DNA from: Ostrinia nubilalis
Lineage: Eukaryota; Arthropoda; Insecta; Lepidoptera; Crambidae
Direction: 5' to 3'
NCBI RefSeq assembly: GCF_963855985.1
Contig: NC_087119.1
Span: forward strand, 2,768,001-2,832,000
Length of the DNA stretch: 64,000 bases
The first letter of the stretch is position 1. The number at the start of each line of letters is the position of its first letter. The notes beneath the pieces were generated by a model. The model saw only the letters and a program-made list of their open reading frames with translations. It did no database searches and had not been told where the DNA came from. Shown in pieces: positions 36,301-48,300 of this stretch. Position numbers and translations under genes: made by a program.

Positions 36301-39300
36301 TACCCACTTGTTGAAAGGCTCTACGGAGGCCATGACTCCGATATCATCCCCGATATCGCGACTCCTTGGTCTTCTGTATAATCTGCCGTAGCGTACCTGT
36401 GTGTGTACCATAATACTAAAGCCTTTTCGGAAACAAGCTTGTTCGGAAGACTGGAAGTCGTCGAGTCTGCGAGCGAGATGATTCGTAAGGACTCTTGAAA
36501 ACAGCTTGTAAACACGCCTCACAAGTGAGATGAGTCTATATGAGTGCTATCACCACACTTCTGTGCCATGCCGGAGGCGTTTTTTCTTCGAGAATGAGGG
36601 AATTAAACTGCTTCTGTAGAGCCTTTAGTACCAGCGAAGCTCAGCTATAATGCCGTAACACCTGGTGCCTTGTTGTATTTCAGCTATTTGAGTGCCATTT
36701 TAATCGTGTACAAACTGACGTCCGATATAATTTATCTTCGGTATAGTGTCAGGTCAATCTAGCTCTTGGGTTTTGCAATATTTATTTTATGTTTAAGGTT
36801 AAGAATAAATAAACAAAGAGACCATGTGTTATGTATTTATTTGTTTTATTTAAACAAAATTAAAATAATATATAAAAATTAAGAATTTATTATAGTTCCT
36901 TATTAAAAAATTAAACATATTGATTAGGATTTTTGTTTTATTCCATTGGTATTTCAGACACATAAACCTAAAATGAACCATCTAACTAATAGACCAGCAA
37001 TTAGATATCAAAACGTTTTAAGTATTTATTATATTAATTATTGAAATACATTAGGTATTTCTTCATAGGAGATCCGCAGGAGAACCAAAGTAACCGACAT
37101 AGCTAGCAGAATTGCTAAAATCAAGTGGCAGTGGGCGGGGCACATAGCTCGTAGAGACGATGGCCGTTGGGGCAGGAAAGTTCTCGAGTGGTGACCACGG
37201 GCTGGAAGACGTAGCGTGGGCAGGCCTCCTACTAGGTGGACCGACGATCTGGTAAAGGTCGCGGGAAGAGCCTGGATGCGGGCAGCGCAGGACCGTTCAT
37301 TGTGGAAAACCTTGGGGGAGGCCTTTGTCCAGCAGTGGACGTCATTTGGCTGAAAAGAAGAAGAAGAAGATTTCTTCATAATGTCATCAATTCTAAGTTT
37401 GCGGAGCGATTTTAATATTTGGAGATTCATTTCTCAATTCCGTGATTCATTTTCTCAATTCGGTGCTCTCTCAATTCGATGCTTAACATTTCTCATAAAC
37501 CACTTCACAATATTTAGTGACAATGCTATTTTTACGTTCAGAATGGAGTAACATTTATTTTTTTGTATTGAAACTACTTAAAAAATTAAATATAAATTTT
37601 AGCACCGAATTGAGAAAAAATACACCGTACAGTAGAAATGCCCAAATCTACGACGCCGCTGCGGCGACGCACCGCCGGTGTGTCATTTCTCTGAGCATTA
37701 AGTAAGAGCCATCAATATTAATTAAAATGGCTGCGGATTGGTCTATTTCTGTGCAGTCAGATCAGACGGCAGGTGCACTTTTCGCCCCCAGCGTATTTAT
37801 TGAGCGCTCATAAATTACTTCCCATTACTATTTGAATACTACTTTTACTTAGTGACCTTCCTTCAATAAGTTACTAGAGACTAATATTTGGTTAGTTTTT
37901 ATAAATATGTTTATTGTAATTTTTCAAATATAACGTTAAGGCGTCATAATAATATGTATTTTACATTTGATTGTTTTTATTCGTAAAATGTGATGTTACT
38001 AAAAACATTTTTTAATTAGTTAAAAGATAGGTTACCGCAAATATTTATTTTTTATGCACCAAAAATAAATTAATGGAACTGCATTTGAACATAGGTAGCT
38101 TGCTCCAGTTTTCCAGACAAACCAAGATGAGGACAGTTTTTAAAAAAATATTTTTTACAAACGTATCTACAAAAATACTAACGGATATCGATTTAAGTTT
38201 TTAAGGTGGATAATTAGTACTTACTAAATCGAGTAAGTTGCAAAGTTGAAAGCCTTTAATTTAGTCATTTAGTAATAGCATGCTGACAGCAATAATATAC
38301 GAGTACTTACCTATTATAGAACCACATACTTAAAAGTTGTTACGAAGTTGCTTTCCCTGACTACGATTACAAACTACCACGTAACATGGTATGGTGCTAC
38401 GAGCGGAACTACGATATTTGTAGTCGGGCGCTACGAAAGGGCTACAAAGTGAATGTAGCAACTAGTCAAACTACGAGTACCTACGACTAGTACTACGATA
38501 CCCCCAAGTGCCCTATTCTGGAAAAACCTAAAAGACCAAAGGAAATGTTGAAAAAGGCAGGACTTGACGATGATCTCCAAGTTCAAATGATGTCTGTAGT
38601 GTTACTTAGGTGAAAAGAACATGTTTTATTGATCTAGCTGCTGAGTATGACGTCATCGACGCTCCATCCAAAATAGCCGTTGTGATCTACGGCCATTCTC
38701 ACGATTAGGCGTTCTCAGCCTAATTACCATATCATTTTTGAAATTTGGCTTAATTGACATAAACGCATTTAAATATGAAACACATGAAAAGTACGAATTT
38801 AACAATCGTTAAGGCGTCAAATTATTCCAAGCGGTTTTCGCGTAAATGAGACCCAAAAATTTTATGGTCACGGTAATTAGATAAGGCTAATACTTAATCT
38901 AACGGTAATTATAAAAAATACGTAAAATAGTAAGAAAACAATATCTTGCATTGATAAATTTGTATATAAATATATAGCGTCATAAAAAACGCTGTAGGTA
39001 CACTGAATAACTCTTTGAAAAAAGGAAAACACTAATTTCTATTATTTATTGTATCAAGATATTTTCAGTGTACTGCAATAATCGAGGCTATAACAGGAAC
39101 ACTTAGTTTCGGCCAGAAGGGGCTACGTGTCACATTTCATCAGAATTTTAATCATCATTTATTTGATTTCAATGTGGTACAAACGATTTAACGTACAGAT
39201 AATGGATCAGGAGATCTCACAAATTTGATTTTTCGGATATGCATATATCGAAAAATTAATTAATGATTTAAGTGATTTTTCCTCTTTTTAATCTATCTGC

Positions 39301-42300
39301 GATTAGCCATCACCCATTTGCAGATTAAATTGAATTTGTAATAATGACTGTGTAATAATGACAGTTCCAGCTCAGCATATCCCATGATTTGTCACACGAT
39401 TCTTTTACAATAAGTTTTTAGATTGATGCTATTCGCTTTCTCCTGAGCCTAAATGCAGAATTCTTAGAATTTAGAAGGGATGCAGCAAATAGATTGCAAG
39501 AAGGACTAGTCTTTGGTTGTAAGCTTTACAGGATTTTCCACACCCTCTTTGACGTTTGGTATCACTTCAATGGACTTTGTAAACCTAGGTGCACAGCTCA
39601 AGATTTTTAAAACTTTATTTTGAAAACGTTAAAGTATTTCTACATTTGCGAGGCTAAGTCGATGCCATGTCTACATGGGTTTTAGGATCCATTTGTATAT
39701 AGTTTATTCTCCAAGCTTCTTCTGTCCAGTACCCATTGCATAATCACGAAGTTTTTTTCTATGCATAAAAAAGCAGGTAGGATGCAGTTTAGGATGGTAC
39801 AAAGTGCCTATATACTCTTGCCTTGAAAAGTCCCATTGTCTGTTGATTTGTTCTCTTTTGTTCTTAATGTGATCACGCCAGGTAAGTGTCACTGTTGGAA
39901 AATCTCATCTTCTTAGGGCAAAGGTATTATGGATAGATGTTAATGGTATTATATTAGAATTAATCAATGATTTAAGATGTTAATATCAATTATACTAAAA
40001 GTAAAAATAAATATCTGGTACGAGACATGTTTCATGCAGGGGTGACATCTCCTGGCCATCAGAAAGCCCCGATTTCACTCCAGGTAACTTCTTTTTGTGG
40101 GGTCACCTTAGGGGTTAAAATATACTCTTAAATCCAACAACCATGCAGCAACTGAAGCTGAACATTCGTCATGAAATCGAATCTATTTCGAGGTTACTCT
40201 AACGAAAGTTTTTTTAAATTTTGATTGTCAGATTAGAAGAAAAGTCCGTACAGTTGTTATGCGAAAGTCTAGGTATATTTCATATTTTATCATTATACTT
40301 ATTCAATCGTGAGTGCAATTTGTAGGTAATAATATCATACAACGGTGATTATAAATATACGGTAATTAGTACATGGAAATTATAAAACGATAGTTTTTCT
40401 TCAAAATTTCCAAAATCTTCAGCTTATGCAAATACTGTCTTACTATAACGTATGAAGGCCAAAGTACTGAATCTATTTAAATTAACAACGTGGATCTACC
40501 TTCAAAAATCGAGTATAAAAATAAGGACATGGTAAATAGAAAAATTGAAAACCAAAGATATGGTAATTATACTCTTACGCAATTCATCGACGGTACGCCA
40601 ACGCAATAGACGTCTACTTGCTAACAGGTCTTAGAACTAACTAAGGGCTCGCGCCGCGCGCGTAAATGATGTGTCAAATATTATTATTTAGGCTTGTGTG
40701 CCCAAAAACAGAAAACGTCACGGGAATTAGGACTTTCGCTCGGACAAGCAGTTTTTTAATTCTAATTATTTACAGAATGGTTCTATTGAATAGATATTTT
40801 GTTATGCGTAAGACAATCTTTTGTACTCTTTAAAATGTTGAATGGAGTAAACCAAATCTATACGACATAAAAATTACAGCCAAGTTTTAACATTAAGTCG
40901 GTGTGCGGACGCGTAACGGTAATTAGAGAATAGAGGTTCATGAAATTAATTAAGTCACAAATACTTAAAATAGAGGCCTATGATTTAATGCACAACTGGA
41001 TTTGGTTGTTAAGTAACATATAAAAATACATGCATGTCTCTAATTTGTCATTTTTAACGATTTAACAGCCCGGACACCCAAAAACTAGCTCATCTGAGAA
41101 TGGCCGTCTAGTTTTTTTTATTTTTTTTTTTATTATTAGTTGTACACAAATAATACACGTCAAAGCCTCATGTTATCATTAGAGGTAGCAGAAAGGCGTT
41201 GGCTGCAGGGTCTGGAATCTGTAAAATTGGGGAAGGCCTCAGCAGTCCTGTTGTTGAAAAGATGATGATAGTAGAATAATAGGTACATACCCCACGTCCC
41301 CTCGTCGGTATGCTTGTTGTTCTGCGTGACGAAGCCGTCAGCAGATATGTAGAGCAGCAAGGCGCCGTTGGGAGGCAGATCGTTGCAGGCACTGGATAGG
41401 TAGACCAGCATCTGGCAGGGCGAAGGCTTGAAGAGCAGGTACTTGTGCGGGTTGGAGGCCTTCTGCCCGGGTTCCACTCCTTCTGTAGCAATAACAACTC
41501 TTCTGGGGCACTTCTTTTTATGTTCTATGCTTGCCTGAACCGGACGGCGCATCACTCCAAAGTAGTTTTATAGTCGGTCTACTCGTAGTTCCATAATATT
41601 GCTAAGCACAAATAAAGTTCGCTTGTGTGTAAATTTTTTGGAAGTACTATGATTTATGCTAATAGTCTAGATAACTGTGACTAACGAAGACTGAACTGAA
41701 GAACTAAGTAGGTCGTGCTAGCGATATTAGGTTTAGATTCGGTCTTCAGTGATTCGGGATAGCGTGCATTCGGGCTAGAGTTATTCGGTATTCCGCGCAT
41801 TCGGTCTTCCGTGCATTCGGGCTAACGATATTCGGAATAACGTTTTTTCAGAATAAAGAGAATCGGGATTTCCATTTTCGGGATTAAGAATCACAGTCGA
41901 AAATTTTGCTATAATGAAACCGTCGCAAAGCTTTATAAAGGTAGGTCTATTTGTGAATACTTCGCATGGCATACTCTTCAATACCGTATTTAATTAATTC
42001 GAAAGGCCACTTATTACATTTTCGGAAGACACAATAATCCAGACATCATTATGCAACTCGCTCATAAACACAATCAAGTTCATACATACTGCACACACAA
42101 TATCTAATTCATCATTTAGAAAGGCTCAAACATTCTGCTCGCATAGCCAAAAAATTTTTTTATTCTTTAGCATTATTAAAAGCAATAAGTTTATATGAAT
42201 GTTACAAAGTCTTTCTTTATAGTCTCGCTGCTTTAAGTTTTTAATTCTATACTTTTACATCAACTATGTTTAACGACTTTAAATTTAATGAGCAGTTAAT

Positions 42301-45300
42301 GACTCATAACATTTATAAGTCCAATTTTTTATTCATAGACATCATGAAAACGTTTTATAAAGCTACTTCAACGGTTGTGTTCGCTTTAGCAATAGAGCTT
42401 TGCAGCGTTGCAGTCTTAAAGGTGTTGAGCTCTATAAAATAATGAAGATACCTCAGTCTTATGAATCTTAATAAAATTTGTAACGTCAACCAATGATAAT
42501 CCCTACTATCTAATCTAATTGACTATACTTACAATGCTGCAGGTTTTAATATTTACTGACCTTGGCAAGGAGCGCTGGGCGTCGACATAAATCTCTGCCG
42601 TGGAGACTCGTCGAAGATGTGCTGAATGTCGCCAGACGGCTCTCTCTCCAAGGTCTGCAGCATCCGGAACATGTCCATCGTCAGCTCCGAGAACTTCACT
42701 TGCTGAGAACTGCTGCCCACTATCAGTATCTCTTGGAGAGAAAGGTTCATCTGCGGTGATCTTTCCACTGGAGGCGTCACCATAGGTGATAATCTGAAAA
42801 GCATCCTCTTTCAATACCAATTCTTCGATCCTAATGATGAAACTATAGAATTTTCAGAAACAAAATATGTATTATAAAACAGTTAACTTTAATACCTGTG
42901 TGATAGAATCATCGTTTGGTTATCGGTGTTGACAACCGATACAATAGGCTCTGCGTGAATGAAGGCTTTGACCTCATCGACGACCACAGTCCATTCCACC
43001 TGGTCATCTGGGTCATAAGTATTCCCATACTCAATGATCTGTCTTTCGAGCTCTTTAATTAGCTCCTTAACTAGTTTCATTTTATTTAATAAAAGGCAGA
43101 CTACTATGAATCTAAAACAAAAATTAATCACATTTATCATCTCAACTCAAACATGTAAATATCTTCACACTTCCAGTCCGGATAAATACAAAGTATATCA
43201 ATTAAAACGCAGAGCCCACCTAGCATAGTATCTGAGCTTCTTCACCATCAACTCGCATTTATCTTCCTTATTTGCTTTTGTGTAGTAGCATCTTCCTCTA
43301 ATAGCGTAATAGAATGAAAAAGCTTCGTTCAAGTAAGCAGTTTCACTAGTTCTTAAACTGAAAAATAAGTTTAGAAGGTATAGTAAAAGTACATCAATAT
43401 TGAAATAAATATAATTTAAAGTATTTAACTATCAGAACTTACTAGAAATGGTAGTAAAGTTGGCCAATTTTTGAAGCAATTTCGCCTATTTGCCATCGCT
43501 TCATTCCGTATTTAGTATCCAAGATAGTGCGATGAGTTTGTTGATACTTCCATAGGCGGGTGTATATGTCAAAAGTGCGTCCAAAATACAAAGACCACTG
43601 CTTGTGTCCATATTGCGGTAACTCTCGAAGTCCATTAAACAACTGCTTGGACTTCTCAAGAAGATGACAAAATTCAATTATAATTTTCCTTTCGTTATCT
43701 TCAAGAGGGTTCATATTAGCAGTTGTAAATAGACGACTGTTTTCTTGTTTGTAATAATGATATTGTTCGTAGATGTTTGTTACGAATTCTGTTGGGTTGT
43801 AATTAACTTGAGTTTCTTTGTTTCCTATAAAACTGTGACTATTAATTGGAGTTTGTTCTTCTACGTAATATGTTTTGTCTTTATCACCCGCAAGCTGTCG
43901 AATAACTACCAAACGCGGGGCAAAAGAAATTGATTCTTTATTGGATTCTGAATATACCTGAAATTTTGTTGTCTTCTCTGGAAGATCTTCTGGTGCTTGA
44001 CTTGCTGACTGGTACTTGCTGCTTGTGCTTGTTGAAGGTGAAAGTTCAGAGTATTTCTTCGGCTTTGTAGATGTTGAAGGCCCAAAAAATGAATATTTCT
44101 TCGGCTTTACTGGTGTTGAAGGAGCCGGTGACGGTGGCGGGCTATTATCATTAAATAACTTTATTTCCGCATACTTTTGTTGTAGAACTTCGACATTTCT
44201 TGGCCAGTGAACTGAAGGACGATCTTTTGTTTTTTTATTAGTCTGTTTTATTTCTTGTGAAGAAATTGGGACTGATTGTAATATGTCATATCCAATTTGT
44301 GGATTAATAATGTCAGTGATTCCTTTATGGTATTGTCTTTTGCTTAAGCTGCTTTCATGCACAGGATGATCGACACCGTCGTCAGGTAGACTTTTGACAG
44401 AATCTAATGACGATTGTGTACTTTTTTTTGTTGTCTGTTTACGATCTGACGATTCGCTTAAAAAGTGAACTTCAGTTTCGGTCGTAATAACATATGAATC
44501 CGTTGAGGTTCGCGGTATTTCTGTACCGGTAGACGCTGTTGATTGGCGATGCAGCAAAGATCTTTTATGTTGTGGCGAAACACTGTTTTTATCTGGATCT
44601 TTCTGGGGTTTTTCTACAACATTTTCATACTTTTTCAAATCAGGACTTTTTTTGGCACTATCAGCAGATGATGATGCTCTTAATGCAGTTGGTGTAGGTG
44701 ATTTATAAATAGATTGCTGGCGATGTAGGCTAGGGCGAGTCCTGAGGACTGGTTGCGGCGAAAGAGTTTGAAGTTCTATTAATTCCTGTATTTCTTCGTC
44801 AACTGGACTACCAACATTTCTTTCGCTGGTTTTCAAATCCGCAACTCGTTTACCTTTTCGTTTTGTGTTTGGGCCAAACTTTCCTTTTACTATAGGAGGA
44901 GTCTCAGAGGAAGAAGATTGTTGTATCCGCCAATATCGATATTGATTCCTACGACTTTCTTGTGGTTCCTTTGTTTGGCCTTTTTTCAAATCATTAATAC
45001 GCTTTACAACACTTTTTAACGGCAACAATCTTCGTTTTGTGCCACTTGGTTTATCTTTTATAACCTCTTCCTCGAGCTCAAATTTAACCTTGGCTTCTAC
45101 GGGACCCTTTTTATCTGCCTTAAATCTTCGATCGCCCTTCGCATTTGTTTCAGAGTTGGCTCTGGTTTGGGCGCCAGTTTTGTGTTTGGCGTCCTGATAT
45201 TTTTGGTTCTTTTGTGAGTCAACTTTTTCTTTTTCACTGGCCTTTCTGATTTCAGTAACGTACGTGTATGTCGATCCTCTTTTTTTCCCAAGCACCGTAA

Positions 45301-48300
45301 ATAGTCTGGCGGGGGGCGAGGATATATCAAGGTACGTCTCGTCACCGTGAGCAAAGACTCGAGGAGGGCTTGCCGAAGGTCCAGCAGCTTCTGACGCCGC
45401 ACTCGGACTCGATAGTTCCGGTTCTGAAAACAAAATTGAAAGTAGTAAATAAGTTAACAACATAAGTAAGAAAATTAGTAATTCAAATCATCACATCTCC
45501 AATTTGACTTTATTGACAAATTGAGACAGATTTATAATTATTAGACATCACTCTACAATGCATAGCATGAAATATCAATTTTTATTAAACTCCTTTTGTA
45601 TGATAATCAATATCTTTGTTATTTTGTACAAAGTTATTAGTAAGCATTTATTAATTATTGCGAACGGTAAACCAGGCTATATTGTAGAAAGCATTAGTAT
45701 TTTTTTTTTCATAATAATATTATAAGTTTATAATTTGATTGCATTACGTTACGTAGACATGAATGGTGTTAACATTGAACCTTTGGGGTTAGAGAGACAC
45801 GATAAAACGGGGTTCCAGCCATAAAGACTGTAACCGAACAGATGCTAGCACATGAACTTGGTAAGATAATAAAGTTGATATAAAACTCTATGCTAAAGAA
45901 ACTAAGTTCACAATTGATTGCGACAGTACTAATTTTTGGGTAGGTTGACGTGCTGGCAACTGTAGGTACCTTCTTTGCACCAATTCAGTTGACTCTCAAA
46001 TAAATGTGGAAAAATTGTACTAATCTGTAAAGGAAACGAATTACATAATAATGTTATATCTATAATATCAAAATGAATCACAAAATGTGTTGGTAAGCGC
46101 ATAGCTCAACAACGCCTGGACCAATTTTACTAATTCTTTTTTTAAATATTTTCTTTGAAGTCCAATGATGGTTTTTACAGCGAGAAAAAAAAACAAAAAA
46201 AAAATTCCGGGAAAACCCTAAAAACAGCTCTTTTTTAGCTGCGGGCGGAAAGCTAGTGTTATACATATAAAAATGCCCCATGTGTTTTAGCAAGTACTCG
46301 TAGAAGCTAATAAAATGGTTTTTAATAAGAATAGTTCGTAAAAAAACTGCTCAAAGTTTCTATTAGCGACATTCGTAATAATACGTTCCATTTGCTCCGT
46401 TGTTAAAGTTGTTAATTTTGTGGCTAATAACATACGTCCATTACATTACCAGTGTGCCTACCATGAGTTTACGTTAGGTGTGCTCGCTAGCGACTGCGTA
46501 AAAAAATGACATTTAAATGTATGACATATTGTGCAGCGCCCCTAGTGGCTACTTTCAAGAAATAAAATCTTCATAGAATTTTTTGACGTATTCGCTAGCG
46601 AGCTCACCTAACGTAAACTCATGGTAGGCACACAGGTCCGCCATGGACCGGCTCAAGAAAATATGGAGAAACAGAAACATCACAAAGGCCACCAAAATGC
46701 AACTTGTCAGGGCACTAGTGTTTCCCATATTTCTTTACGGTGCTGAAACGTGGACTCTGAGAGAAAGTGAGAAGAAGAAGATAGACGCTCTAGAGATGTG
46801 GTGCTGGAGAAGGATGCTTGGCATAACCTGGACAGAGTTCCGAACCAACGTCTCGATCATCCAAGAGCTTGATGTCAAACAGCGTCTTTCTTCCATCGTC
46901 CAAAGTCGTATACTCACTTTCTTTGGCCATATAACACGTGGAGACATCGCTTCTGTTGAACGACTTGTCGTGCAGGGGAAGGTTGAGGGCACAAGAGCGC
47001 GCGGCAGGTCGCCCATGCGCTGGACTGACCAGATCAAAACCGCACTCAATGGTCCACTCCACGAGTGCACAAGAAAGGCTGCAGTGCGGGAGGAATGGCA
47101 ACGGATTGTGAGACTTGCCACCGGACCTGGTGTGACGACCACGACCACTCTGGCAAGAGTGTAGCGACGAAGAAGAAGAAGAAGAAGAAGAACATACGTC
47201 CGCGGAATAACTTGGTTTCCGAGTCAAAACTGTATATTGTTGTACGGGCGGTAGGCAGGATATCAACCGTCAGTCGTTGTGTCTCATTTCCCCCCGCTGC
47301 GGCCAAGACACCCTTAGCCGTCGCGAGTCGCTATGATCAGTCCGGTGAGTCTGCAGGGCTGGCAGCGGATCCCCGGAAATATTTATTCAACCAATTTTCA
47401 CGCGTACGAATTTGCGAGCATAGCAGGTGCTAGTTGATGTTACTTCTTTCTTTAGATAGAAAAAAGCATTCATGTGTAACCTATACCGACGGTTTTACTT
47501 ACTTAATCTCATGTCATTAATGAATGCCAATCAAACTACGAGTTTATATTAAAGGTTTTCTGAATAAGTAATATGCAGTGGTTCTCAAACTTCACACTAA
47601 TCATTTATTTATTTATTCAAGGAATCATGGATGTGGGTGGACCCTAAGAATATTGCTAGACCTTTGAAGATCTCAGTTCATCTCTTTCATAACATGCTTA
47701 TTAAATTATAACAAAAGCGAGTCATGTAAGTAATAAATATAATGAATGACCCGTTTAAAATCAGGGTGCAAGTACATAATGTATTACTATAATGAAGGTA
47801 CTATTAAAGTTCTCTATGCCGCATCTCTTCAGTCTGCCCGCAAAAATTACTCGTGCAACCTCGTTGAAACGTCGGGAGGGTACGTTAAATAGAAATATCT
47901 GTTTACCTTTATAAAAGGTTTTCTATTGCAAAATCGCACAGCCGTGATGAACTATTAAAATCTTTTGTTCACATATTTGCTCAGACCATGGATTTATAAA
48001 GCCTAGATAGGTACTCGTAGATAGTAAGCGCACAAAAAGTGAGGCAACTTTTAGTGGACCATTATGGTCCACTTGAAAATTGGGACTTTTTTGTTTTAAT
48101 TAAAATAACAAATAATAACATTTTATTACATTAAATATAGACAAAAAAAACCTCTTAATTTCGAAAAAAAGCCCTAATTTATACATTTTTAAATTTTTTA
48201 ACAAAGTTTTACAGTAATGACCTAACATTTTTGCCTCACTTTTGACTGTATGAAGACTACCCATCTAGGATTCTAGGCTTTATTAATCTAAAGCTCAGAC

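Larger units (their letters stand above)
34782..37644. mobile_element. Composite element bounded by inverted 13-mers
   Basis: TGGGCATTTCTAC at 34782-34794 is inverted at 37632-37644. Inside, the motif TCTCAATTCCG and variants occur about nine times on both strands in two clusters (35168-35585 and 37430-37615), separated by LINE remnants (35775-36775 on minus, 37065-37375 on plus). The two clusters were probably one array before the LINE insertions. No transposase seen; the boundary is tentative because no target duplication is clear. Confidence 0.4.
38690..41106. mobile_element. 2.4 kb element with TCTA target duplication (SCAI intron)
   Basis: Ends CGGCCATTCTCA (38690) and TGAGAATGGCCG (ending 41106), flanked by TCTA at 38686-38689 and 41107-41110. 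The motif ACGGTAATTAG or close variants recurs inside (near 38873, 38901, 40369, 40915; related GGTAATTA near 40562). Nested in it are a Jockey-like fragment and a mariner-like fragment. The element itself has no open transposase. Confidence 0.6.
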
